Shown here: piece after piece, positions 1-8,700 of the stretch
Position numbering within the stretch: the stretch's first letter is position 1
Layout: every line of letters starts with the position of its first letter
Position numbers and translations under genes: made by a program
NCBI RefSeq assembly: GCF_900111175.1
Contig: NZ_FOGI01000006.1
Location: 248,001-312,000, forward strand
Source: Actinokineospora terrae
Lineage (GTDB): Bacteria; Actinomycetota; Actinomycetes; Mycobacteriales; Pseudonocardiaceae
Direction: 5' to 3'
Length of the DNA: 64,000 nt
The notes under the pieces: generated by a model
The model's database searches: none
What the model was told of the DNA's origin: nothing
The model's input: the letters and a program-made list of their open reading frames with translations, nothing else

Positions 1-1
1 C

Positions 2-1102
2 GCCGTGCAGGAGGCGCTGGTGGCGGCCGCGACCCGGTGGCCTGCCGAGGGGGTCCCGGACAACCCGCGCGCCTGGCTGGTGACCGTCGCCTCGCGCAGA
101 CTCGTCGACCACCTGCGCGCTGACGCGTCCCGCAGGCGCCGCGAGGAGCAGGACCGCCTCGCGCGGACCCCGGTCCAGGTCGACCACGCGGCCTACGACG
201 ACTCCCTGGAGCTGCTGTTCCTCTGCTGCCACCCGGAGCTGAGCCCGTCCTCGCGGATCGCGCTCACCCTGCGCGCCGTCGGCGGCCTGAGCACCGCCCA
301 GATCGCCGCGGCGTTCCTGGTCCCGGAGGCCACCATGGCGCAGCGGCTCAGCCGGGCCAGGCAGACCGTCCGCGACGTCGACCTCGGCCAGGCGGGACCG
401 GATCGGCTCGACGCGGTGCTGCACGTGCTGTACCTGGTGTTCACCGAGGGCCACACCAGCACCGACGGCGCCGACCTCACCGCCACCGCGCTGTCGGACG
501 AGGCGATCCGGCTGACCCGCTGGCTGCGCGCGCTGCTGCCCGACGACACCGAGGTCGCTGGCCTGCTCGCGCTGATGCTGCTCACCGACTCGCACCGCCC
601 GGCCCGGCTGCGCGCGGGCGCGCTCGTGCCGCTCGCCGAGCAGGACCGGTCGCTGTGGGACCGCGCCGCGATCACCGAGGGGGTCGACCTCGTCACCGGG
701 GCGTTGACCGCGGGCCGGGTCGGGCCCTACCAGCTCCAGGCGGCGATCGCGGCGGTGCACAGCGAGGCCGTGACCGCCGCCGACACCGACTGGCCGCAGA
801 TCGCCGGTCTCTACCAGCTGCTCGACCGGGTCGCGCCCAGCCCGGTCGTCACCCTCAACCGCGCGGTGGCCGTCGGGATGACCGCCGGACCCGGGGCCGG
901 GCTCGCGCTGCTGGCGACCCTGGCCGCCGACAAGCGGATGACCCGCAACCACCGGCTCTACGCGACCCGGGCGCACCTGCTGGAACTGGCGGGCGACACC
1001 GAGGCGGCGCGCGCGGACTACCGGGAGGCGGCCAAGCGCGCCACCAGCGCGGTGGAGCGCCGCCACCTCACGGTGCGCGCTGCCGGACTGTCCGGGTTGT
1101 GA
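2..1102 (+). CDS. ECF RNA polymerase sigma factor, ECF42-like with C-terminal DUF6596/TPR region (5'-truncated by window edge)
   Basis: The reading frame is already open at the left edge and the first residues fall inside sigma region 2, so the true start lies outside the window. Sigma region 4 follows at about residues 65-115 (LTLRAVGGLSTAQIAAAF, then a recognition helix ending in RLSRARQTV). The remaining 240 residues are the helical DUF6596/TPR-like extension typical of ECF42 sigma factors, ending in YREAAKRATSAVERRHL. In that family no classical anti-sigma factor is used, and small DGPF/YCII-domain proteins usually sit just upstream; that neighbour would be outside the window. It likely redirects RNA polymerase to a small regulon. 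The target is unknown. Confidence 0.88.
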   Translation, partial: AVQEALVAAATRWPAEGVPDNPRAWLVTVASRRLVDHLRADASRRRREEQDRLARTPVQVDHAAYDDSLELLFLCCHPELSPSSRIALTLRAVGGLSTAQIAAAFLVPEATMAQRLSRARQTVRDVDLGQAGPDRLDAVLHVLYLVFTEGHTSTDGADLTATALSDEAIRLTRWLRALLPDDTEVAGLLALMLLTDSHRPARLRAGALVPLAEQDRSLWDRAAITEGVDLVTGALTAGRVGPYQLQAAIAAVHSEAVTAADTDWPQIAGLYQLLDRVAPSPVVTLNRAVAVGMTAGPGAGLALLATLAADKRMTRNHRLYATRAHLLELAGDTEAARADYREAAKRATSAVERRHLTVRAAGLSGL

Positions 1103-1106
1103 GACG

Positions 1107-1472
1107 TCAGCCGTTGCTCGACCCCACGCAGAACTCGTTGCCCTCCGGGTCCTGCAGGACAGTCCACGACAGCCCGGGCACGTCGTGCGCGCCGACCTCG
1201 ACCGCGCCCAGGTCCACCAGCCTGGCCACCTCGGCCGCGCGGTCCGCGGTGGTGAAGTCCAGGTGGACGCGGTTCTTGCCCGCGCGCTCCTCGGGCACCC
1301 GCTGCAGCCCCACGAAGACGGCCTCGCCCTGCCGCGCGCCCGCCGGGCCGAGGAACATGAACTCGCCGCCGAAGTCCTGGGCCACCTCGAAGCCCAGCGC
1401 CCGCGTCCAGAAGGCGGCGAGGGTGCGCGGATCGGCGCAATCGATGGTCACACCTGCGATACCAATGGTCAT
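1107..1472 (-). CDS. VOC-superfamily (glyoxalase/bleomycin-resistance-like) protein
   Basis: A 121-residue single VOC module. It has the beta-alpha-beta start GVTIDCADPRTLAAFW and the terminal strand DPEGNEFCV that commonly supplies a metal-ligand Glu; RVHLDF supplies a possible His. The family covers glyoxalases, dioxygenases and drug-binding proteins, and nothing here fixes the substrate. The ATG at 1472 is preferred over an upstream in-frame start at 1502 because a TACGGT -10 box (1480-1485, minus strand) ends 7 nt before it, which predicts a leaderless mRNA. The gene is convergent with the sigma factor (4-nt gap) and divergent from mtnA. Confidence 0.85.
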   Translation of the reverse strand: MTIGIAGVTIDCADPRTLAAFWTRALGFEVAQDFGGEFMFLGPAGARQGEAVFVGLQRVPEERAGKNRVHLDFTTADRAAEVARLVDLGAVEVGAHDVPGLSWTVLQDPEGNEFCVGSSNG

Positions 1473-1512
1473 ACCCCGCACCGTAACCGCCAGGACCGAC
1501 AATCATGGACCC

Positions 1513-2475
1513 GTGCGCACCATCGACTGGCAGTCCGACCACATCGTCATCGTCGACCAGACCCGCCTCCCCCACGAAGTCGTCACCCGCGAGCTACGCA
1601 CTGTTCCCGAACTCGTGACCGCGATCCGCACCCTGGCCGTGCGCGGCGCCCCCGCGCTCGGCGTGGCCGGGGCACTGGGCGTCGCGTTGGCCGCGTTGTC
1701 CACAACGGACCCGGTCGCCGCGGCGGCCCGGATCCGGGCCGCCCGCCCCACGGCGGTGAACCTCGCCTGGGGCGTCGACCGGGTGCTGGCCAAGCTCGCA
1801 CTGGGCATCCCCGAGGCGGTGGTCGAGGCGATCACCGTGCTGGAGGACGACGTCCGGCTCAACCGGACACTCGCCGAGCGCGGCGCCGACTGGCTCACCG
1901 CCCGGGTGCCCGGCCGGATCAACGCGCACACGCACTGCAACGCGGGCGCGCTCGCGTGTGTCGAGTGGGGGACCGCTCTCGGTGTGCTGCGGTCACTGCA
2001 CGCGCGGGACAGGCTCGGGCACGTCTACGCCGACGAGACCCGGCCCTTGCTGCAAGGGGCGCGGATCACGACGTGGGAGCTTGCCGAGATGGGTGTCGAG
2101 CACACGCTCGTCGTTGACTCTGCCGGGCCGTCGGTCATCGCGAACGGTCTTGTGCACGCCGTGGTCGTAGGAGCCGACCGGATCGCCGCGAATGGTGACG
2201 TTGTCAACAAGATCGGCACGTACCCGCTGGCGTTGGCGGCCGCGCGCGCCGGGATCCCGTTCGTTGTCGCCGCACCGGAGTCCACCGTGGACGAGGCCAC
2301 GCCTGACGGTTCCGCCATCACGATCGAGGTGCGGTCGGAGGAGGAGGTCACCGGGTTCGGGGGAGTGCGCACCGCCCCGGAGGGGACGCGGGCGCTGAAC
2401 TACGCCTTCGACGTCACCCCCGCCGACCTGGTCACCGCGATCGTCACCGAGGACCGCGTCATCGAGCCCGCGTAA
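1513..2475 (+). CDS. mtnA: S-methyl-5-thioribose-1-phosphate isomerase
   Basis: A 320-residue MtnA of the IF2B-related fold. It isomerises 5-methylthioribose-1-phosphate to 5-methylthioribulose-1-phosphate in the methionine salvage pathway (cytosol). Diagnostic signatures are RGAPALGVAGALG near the N terminus, the catalytic-Cys motif INAHTHCNAGALA, and GADRIAANGDVVNKIGT carrying the catalytic Asp. The GTG at 1513 (VRTIDWQSD) matches the usual family start; the frame is open further upstream only because it runs antisense through the VOC gene. No other salvage gene is adjacent. Aligns over the normal length with no breaks. Confidence 0.95.
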   Translation: MRTIDWQSDHIVIVDQTRLPHEVVTRELRTVPELVTAIRTLAVRGAPALGVAGALGVALAALSTTDPVAAAARIRAARPTAVNLAWGVDRVLAKLALGIPEAVVEAITVLEDDVRLNRTLAERGADWLTARVPGRINAHTHCNAGALACVEWGTALGVLRSLHARDRLGHVYADETRPLLQGARITTWELAEMGVEHTLVVDSAGPSVIANGLVHAVVVGADRIAANGDVVNKIGTYPLALAAARAGIPFVVAAPESTVDEATPDGSAITIEVRSEEEVTGFGGVRTAPEGTRALNYAFDVTPADLVTAIVTEDRVIEPA

Positions 2476-2544
2476 CCCCGATGCGCTGACCAGCGGCAGG
2501 TCACTACGCTCTATGGGCACCCGCCCGACACGAGGAGCATTACC

Positions 2545-4290
2545 GTGATCACCAGGATGTCGACGTTGTTCCTGCGCACCCTGCGCGAGGACCCGGCCGA
2601 CGCGGAGGTGCCCAGCCACAAGCTGCTGGTCCGCGCCGGGTACGTCCGCCGGGTCGCCCCCGGCGTCTACTCCTGGCTGCCGCTCGGTCTGCGGGTGCTG
2701 CGCAAGGTCGAGGCGATCGTGCGCGAGGAGATGGACGCGATGGGGGCGCAGGAGATCCAGTTCCCCGCGCTGCTGCCCCGCGAGCCCTACGAGGCGACCA
2801 ACCGGTGGACCGAGTACGGCCCCAACCTGTTCCGCCTCAAGGACCGCAAGGGCAACGACTACCTGCTCGGCCCCACGCACGAGGAGCTGTTCGCGCTCAC
2901 CGTGAAGGGCGAGTACGCCTCTTACAAGGACTACCCCCTCTCGCTCTACCAGATCCAGAACAAGTACCGCGACGAGGCGCGTCCCCGCGCGGGGATCCTG
3001 CGCGGCCGCGAGTTCCTGATGAAGGACTCATACTCGTTCGACCTCACCGACGAGGGCCTGGTCGAGAGCTACGCCGCGCACCGCGCCACCTACGTGCGCA
3101 TCTTCGACCGGCTCAACCTGCGCTACGTGATCGTCAAGGCCACCTCCGGCGCCATGGGCGGTTCGGCCTCCGAGGAGTTCCTGGCCGAGGTGCCGATCGG
3201 TGAGGACACCTTCGTCCGCAGCACCGGTTCGGACTACGCGGCCAACGTCGAGGCGGTCGTGACCCCGGCGCCCCCCGCGCGCGAGCTGGACGGCCTGCCC
3301 GAGGCGCGGGCGCACCACACGCCGGGCACGCCCACCATCGATACGCTCGTCGAGTTCCTCAACGGCGCCGACCTCGGCCGGACGTTCACCGCGGCCGACA
3401 CGCTCAAGAACGTCCTGTTCAAGGTCCGCCTGCCCGGCGCGACCGAGTGGGAGCTGCTCGCGGTCGGTGTCCCCGGCGACCGCGAGGTCGACCCGAAGCG
3501 GCTGGAGGCGGCGCTGTCGCCCGCCGAGTTCCAGGTGCTGGAGGAGGCGGACTTCGCCAAGAACCCGTTCCTGGTCAAGGGCTACATCGGCCCGCGCGCG
3601 CTGCTCGACAACAAGGTCAGGTACCTGGTCGACCCGCGCGTGGTCACCGGCACCGCGTGGGTCACCGGCGCCGACCAGGCTGACCACCACGTCGTCGACC
3701 TGGTCGCGGGCCGCGACTTCACCCCGGACGGCACCATCGAGGCCGCCGAGGTCCGCGAGGGCGACCCCGCCCCCGACGGCACCGGCACCCTCGTCGCCGC
3801 CAGGGGCATCGAGATCGGCCACGTCTTCCAGCTGGGCCGCAAGTACTCCGACGCCCTCGGCCTGACCGCGCTCGGCGCCGACTCCAAGCCCATCACCATC
3901 ACCATGGGCTCCTACGGCATCGGCGTCTCCCGCCTGGTCGCCGTCATCGCCGAGCAGACCTTCGACTCCGCAGGTCTGGTGTGGCCCCGCCAGGTCTCAC
4001 CCGCCGACGTCCACGTGGTCGTCGCGGGCAAGGACGCGACCCTGCTGGAAGCGGGCGAGAAGCTCGCCGCCGACCTGCACACCCGCGGCGTCGACGTCCT
4101 GCTCGACGACCGCCCCGCCTCACCGGGGGTCAAGTTCAAGGACGCCGAGCTGATCGGGGTCCCGACGATCGTCGTGATCGGCCGCGGGTTGGCCAACGGC
4201 GTCGTCGAGGTGAAGGACCGGGCCACGGGCGACCGCACGGAGATCGCGGTGGACTCCGTTGTCGACCACGTTGTGGGTTTGACCAGCTGA
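2545..4290 (+). CDS. proS: Prolyl-tRNA synthetase (bacterial type with INS editing domain)
   Basis: A 581-residue class II aminoacyl-tRNA synthetase that charges tRNA-Pro in the cytosol. Motif 1 lies around PGVYSWLPLGLRVLRKVE, motif 2 around RPRAGILRGREFLMKDSYSF and motif 3 at SYGIGVSRLVAVIAEQ. The ~180-residue insertion (about 220-400) is the editing domain of the bacterial-type enzyme, and the anticodon-binding domain is C-terminal (VHVVVAGKDATLLEAG). Start is GTG 2545 with a GAGGAG ribosome-binding site 9 nt upstream; an in-frame ATG at 2557 (MSTLFLRT) is an equally good biological start. A TACGCT -10 lies at about 2505. A strong terminator follows directly. Confidence 0.97.
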   Translation: MITRMSTLFLRTLREDPADAEVPSHKLLVRAGYVRRVAPGVYSWLPLGLRVLRKVEAIVREEMDAMGAQEIQFPALLPREPYEATNRWTEYGPNLFRLKDRKGNDYLLGPTHEELFALTVKGEYASYKDYPLSLYQIQNKYRDEARPRAGILRGREFLMKDSYSFDLTDEGLVESYAAHRATYVRIFDRLNLRYVIVKATSGAMGGSASEEFLAEVPIGEDTFVRSTGSDYAANVEAVVTPAPPARELDGLPEARAHHTPGTPTIDTLVEFLNGADLGRTFTAADTLKNVLFKVRLPGATEWELLAVGVPGDREVDPKRLEAALSPAEFQVLEEADFAKNPFLVKGYIGPRALLDNKVRYLVDPRVVTGTAWVTGADQADHHVVDLVAGRDFTPDGTIEAAEVREGDPAPDGTGTLVAARGIEIGHVFQLGRKYSDALGLTALGADSKPITITMGSYGIGVSRLVAVIAEQTFDSAGLVWPRQVSPADVHVVVAGKDATLLEAGEKLAADLHTRGVDVLLDDRPASPGVKFKDAELIGVPTIVVIGRGLANGVVEVKDRATGDRTEIAVDSVVDHVVGLTS

Positions 4291-4304
4291 TCTTTGGCTT
4301 CCCG

Positions 4305-4340
4305 GATGGCCGTCCCCCTCGGGGGGCGGCCATCTTGTTT
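4305..4340 (+). terminator. Rho-independent terminator of proS
   Basis: A 14-bp stem (4305-4318 pairing with 4321-4334, one G-U pair, 2-nt loop) is followed by TTGTTT. It begins 14 nt after the proS stop and isolates proS from the accessory region downstream. Confidence 0.88.
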
Positions 4341-4478
4341 CACCCGGTTCAGGGACAGAAGTTATCCACATGTGGATCTTGAGCGGCCCGTTTCAAGATC
4401 GACTGTCGGGGGGTGCCGATAGACTGGCACTGGGACGCCCCCCGGTGTGGGTGGGGGCTGGGCAGGGTCGGGACCGCG
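4338..4478 (+). repeat. Dispersed ~140-bp element, copy A (second copy at 52687-52828)
   Basis: Positions 4402-4478 match 52752-52828 base for base (77 bp) as I read them, and similarity extends upstream to about 4338. Parts in order: a TTATCCACA box (4362-4370) inside the palindrome ATCCACATGTGGAT, a GATAGACT -10-like box (4419-4426), then a GC-rich tail that can fold as GCCCCC-loop-GGGGGC. No ORF begins here in a convincing way. It looks like a promoter plus the 5' end of a transcript rather than a coding repeat. From memory, comparable sequences precede DUF222/HNH-endonuclease genes in Pseudonocardiales, but no such gene follows this copy. Confidence 0.85.
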
Positions 4479-4539
4479 TGCGCGAGGGGGCGCTGGGGGC
4501 GGGAGCGGGGCTGGAGGCCCGGCCTGAGGCCAGAGGCAC

Positions 4540-4700
4540 GGCCTGGGACTAGAGGCTAGTGGCCTGGCCTGGGGTAGGCGGCTCAGTCTGGGGCTTGGGG
4601 CTCGGGGGTTAGTGGCTCGGTCTGGGGTTGGCGAGCTGGTCTCGGGTTAGAGGCTCGGTCTGGGGTTGGAGAGCCGGTCTGGGGCCAGAGGCCCGTTCGT
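4540..4700. repeat. Degenerate G-rich tandem array (~20-nt period)
   Basis: The rest of the proS-DUF4132 gap (4479-4895) has no convincing gene. Its centre consists of imperfect units of the type GGCTCGGTCTGGGGTTAG, repeated with small changes. The plus strand is strongly G-rich and C-poor here, unlike the surrounding coding DNA. Runs of three to five G every 6-12 nt could form quadruplexes. No reading frame is preserved from unit to unit, so it is unlikely to encode a peptide repeat. Confidence 0.6.
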
Positions 4701-4895
4701 CGGATTGAGGCTGTTGCCAGACGCCCTCCCTGTAGCTGGCCATCCCACAGTCGACAGTCGCGCTGTGCCCTTGTCTGCGCCCTGAGGCAGGGGCGTGTCG
4801 GTCCATTCGGGAGGGGTGGGGATGGATGGGGGCGGACTGTCGGGGCGGGTCGCTAGGGTGGCGGCGTTGGCGGGACTGAGGTCAGGGGTGGGCAC

Positions 4896-5738
4896 GTGGG
4901 GTGGGTCGGCGCTTCGGGTGGGTATGAGGTTCGGGTGCACGGGGGGCGGGTGCAGTGCCGCAACGCCAAGGGGAAGGTGTTGGGGGCGGTTCCGGCCGCG
5001 CTGAAGGAAGACGACGTGGTGGTGCGGTTGCGGCAGTTGGTCGAGTGGCTCGACCGGCACGACGCCGAGTGTCTTTCCACTGTGGACGGGTGGCTGGCCA
5101 AGTCGCTGCCGGTGCCGACCGTGTTGCTGGGGCAGGTGTGGGCGGACAGCGCGTGGCGGTCGGTGGTGCGCGACCTCGTGGTCGACGCCGGTGACGTCGG
5201 GTTCATCAGGGACGCCGACCCGGAGCGGGGCGTCGGGCTGGTGACCCTGGACGGCGACACCGTGTGGGTGCGGCCGGAGACGGTCACCGTGCCGCACCCG
5301 GTGCTGCTCGACGACCTCGACGAGTTGCGGGAGTTCGCCGCCGAGCTCGGGGTGGAGCAGCGGGTGCAGCAGCTGTTCCGGCAGACCTTCAGCCGGCAGG
5401 CCGAGTTGCCCTCCGGCACCACCGTGGCCGACTTCTCCGGCGCCAGGTTCGAGCAGATCAACCACGTGCTGGCCCGCTGCCGCACCCTCGGCTACCCGGT
5501 GCGCGGCGGCGAGGCCGTCTGCGCGGTGTTCGAGGGCGGGGCGACCCTGCAGGCGCGCTACTGGGTCGGCGCCGACCAGTACCCCGAGAGCGAGGCCTGG
5601 ACGGGCGAGCTCTGGTGGACCCGCCCCGACGGCACCACCGTCCCGCTGGCCGAGGTCGGGCCGGTCGCCTGGTCCGAGGGGATGCGGATGGCTTCGGCCA
5701 TCCACGCGGGCCGCGCGGTCGAGGAGGCGGCTGAATGA
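4896..5738 (+). CDS. Stand-alone DUF4132 domain protein
   Basis: A 280-residue protein resembling the C-terminal DUF4132 domain of MolR-type proteins: GGYEVRVHGGRVQCRNAKGK at the start, then RQLVEWLDRH, later ELWWTRPDGTTVPLAEVGPVAWSEG. Full MolR-like proteins carry an N-terminal WGR region that is absent here, and the upstream DNA is repeat sequence, so this may be a naturally short form or an N-terminally eroded one. The start is the first in-frame GTG after a stop and has no clear ribosome-binding site, so it is uncertain. Its stop overlaps the start of the next gene (ATGA), which implies translational coupling. The molecular function of DUF4132 is not established. Confidence 0.75.
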   Translation: MGWVGASGGYEVRVHGGRVQCRNAKGKVLGAVPAALKEDDVVVRLRQLVEWLDRHDAECLSTVDGWLAKSLPVPTVLLGQVWADSAWRSVVRDLVVDAGDVGFIRDADPERGVGLVTLDGDTVWVRPETVTVPHPVLLDDLDELREFAAELGVEQRVQQLFRQTFSRQAELPSGTTVADFSGARFEQINHVLARCRTLGYPVRGGEAVCAVFEGGATLQARYWVGADQYPESEAWTGELWWTRPDGTTVPLAEVGPVAWSEGMRMASAIHAGRAVEEAAE

Positions 5739-8700
5739 GCGCCGACCTGCTGGCCGCCGGGGCCGTCCTGCCCGGCACGAACGCGGGCGACGACCGCGAC
5801 GTTCTTGTCGCCCGGCACTACGAGCACCCCGCGTTGGAGGACCGTGTCGTCGTGCGGCTGGCGCCGGAAGTGCTGGGCGTGGCCGAGGACCTGACCGCGG
5901 AGTACCTGGGGTTCGCGGCGCCGACGAGCACCGCACCCGTGGGTGTGGCGAGGCGGTCCGCGTTGGGGTTCCCCGCGTGGGCGCTGATCCACGACCCCGG
6001 CAACGCGCGGCACGCGCTGGCGCTGGTCAAGGACATCGAGCGCCTGGACCGCCTGGCGAAGTCGAAGGCGGGCGCGGCCAAGGAAGGCTTCACCGACCTC
6101 GCGGCGATGTTGGGCCGCTCGGCGCCGCACTTCCTGCCGACCTTCTACGAAGAGGCCGCGCGGATCTTCTTCAAGCACGGCAACACCAGCTACGCGGCGA
6201 CCATGTTCGGCAAGGCAAGAGAAGCCGAGCAGGTCCACGACCTCGCTGTCGACCCGGAGCGCGTGCGCGCTGTCTTCCTGGAGTTCGCGTTCGCCGGTGC
6301 CTTGCCCGCCAAGGCCTTGACCGCTTACGCCAAGGACCTCGCCCGCCGCTACACCGCAGAAGAGGCCTACGACCGGTTCCGCACCCTATGCGTCGAACGG
6401 GTCAGGGCAGGCCTACCGCCCCACGCGGGGATGCCCGAGGACCTGCGCCGTTTGGCCAAGGCCGCGAAGCTCGACGCGCGAACCGAGGACGAGCGAGTCC
6501 TTCGCGACGTCCTCCAAGCCGCGTCCATCTCCCGTGCCACAGGTGGGTTCTGGAAGTCCTACCGCGACGCGCTCATCACCCTGGCCAAGGGCGACATCGC
6601 CGTCCGCGCCCGCCTGCTGGCGTTCGTCCCGCAGCAGAAGTCCACAGTGGACCAGTGGATCGACCTGCTGACCGAGTGCGGCGCCACCACCGCGCTCACC
6701 GGCCCGCCCGACCCGGCGGTGTCGACCACCCCGGCCGGGTGGCTGGCCGCCGTCGCCGCGATCAGGGCCGCGGGCTGGGGGTTCGTGGCCCGTTCGGCCG
6801 CCCTGCTCACCCTCGCCGAGGCCATGGTCGACCGGCTGCTGGCCGATGGGGAGCAGGTCCGGCTTGGCGGCCGGTGGCGCGAGGTCGAGCTCGACCTGAT
6901 CGACCTGCTGCTCTCCCGCGGCGTCCCGGTCGAGACCACCGCCGAGTGGATCGACCTGTCCGACTGGCTGGCAGACACCAGTTCCGGCCGCCGCGACCTC
7001 ACCGCGTTCGCTGCCTCCGCGCGGGGCACCACGCTGGGCGAGGCGGTCACCTCGCACCTCTACAGCGGGTCCGACAGCGACGACATCGCCAAGGCCGAGA
7101 CCGTCCGGCAGGTCATGGCCGTCCCCGGTCTGCGCCACGCCCTGCGCGGCTGGATCACCGCGCACACCACCGACCTCGGCTCGACGGTGCCGACCCTGGC
7201 CGAGAACCTCGCCGAACTGGGTCTGCTCCGGGTCGCCGACGCCTTCGCCGATGCCCCGGACGCCGCCGCGGCGATCGCCGGGGCCGATATCGCCGCCGCG
7301 GCGGTAAAGACCCTGCGCGCGGGCCTGGTCGACGAGCTGGGCTGGCCCGCCCTGGACGAGGCCGTCGCCGGGTTCGGCGCCAAGGCGGCCGAGGTCGGGT
7401 TCCGCGGCGAGGGCTGGCCCGCGCTCGTCGTCGGCCGCGACCAGTCCGTCGCCGTGGTGGGGCCGGACGAGGTGGTCGCCGAGCACACCGCGGCCCTCTC
7501 CGCCGCCGACAGGCACAAGTGGTACGAGTGGACGGCCGCGTCCTGGCACGACGGTGTCCTGCTGGTGCAGTGGTACGGCCCGAAGGGGCAGTTCGCGTAC
7601 TGGAGCGACAACCCGGCGAAGCACATCGCCACGAGCGCGTTCGACGTCTACGACCTGTTCGACATCAAGCCCTCAGTAGCCCTGCCGGGCGGCGGCAGGT
7701 TCACCGGCAAGCGAGCCGTCCACCGTGGCGACACAGTGATCCCGCAGCCCACGCACGCCTACGGCGACGGCATCGGGGTGTGGGCAGGTAGCAGCAACGA
7801 CGACACGTGGCGCCAGATCGACCCGGTCACTGGAACCGCGGGCCGCTCCACACCGCCCGCGTTCCTCAGCGACTTCGCCGTGGACGGCGCGCGGCTCGAC
7901 CTCGCCCGGTGCGACCTGCGCCCGACCACCCCGGCGACCGCGACCAGCCCGCTGGGCGCCGCCGGTGGACTGCACGGCTGGCGTGTCCGCCAAGAGCCCG
8001 ACGGCACCTGGACCGGTGAGGGTGTCGACGGCCGCATGGTCACCGCGACCGTTCCCGTGTCCGGACTCCTCGACCTGCCCGGAACCAGGCTGACCGTCAG
8101 CGAGGACGGGTCCGACACCACGCTCCTCGACGCGGACGGCGCCCCCGTCGCGACGGTGCAGCGCGGCGAGCACCACCCGACCTACGCTGCGGGCACGCCG
8201 CTGGTGGTCCCGCTGCGGTGGTGGCACCTGCTGCGCCCGCGGGACGAGGCCGGGTCCGCCGCTCTGCGCGCGGTGACCAAGGACGCCGTCGAGACCGTGC
8301 TCGCCGCGGCCGTCGCCGAGCTCGAGGCAGAGAAGTGGGACGGCGACCTCAAGGAGTGGGACGACGAGAAGGCGAACCACGCCCGCTACGCCACGCTCCT
8401 GCGCGGTGGGACCGATGACGTGATCACGGCCGCCCGAGCGGCGTTGCCCGAGATCAGCCACCCGGGCCTGCTGGCCGGGGTGATCTCCGTGCTCCGCCGT
8501 GCGGCGGGCCTGGTGATCTTCCGGCGCGACTTCGACGGCATCGCCGAGGCCGCGCGGGCGTTGGCGGGGGAGCAGGGCGACACCGGCACGACGGCCACCG
8601 AGAACGAGGTCGCCGTCGCGCTCGACTGGTTCCGCCGCAACCGCAGCGACGCCGCGGGCACCGGGCGCACAGCGCTGCCCGCGCTCACGGCGGCACTGCA

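Noticed and set aside
4362..4370. TTATCCACA as part of a replication origin
   Set aside because: A single DnaA-box match without a cluster of boxes, an AT-rich stretch, or dnaA/dnaN neighbours; it recurs in repeat copy B, so it belongs to that element.
4647..5936. A 429-codon minus-strand frame over the G-rich array and DUF4132
   Set aside because: The encoded sequence is a Pro/Arg-rich translation of the repeat units and the antisense of DUF4132, with no family resemblance.
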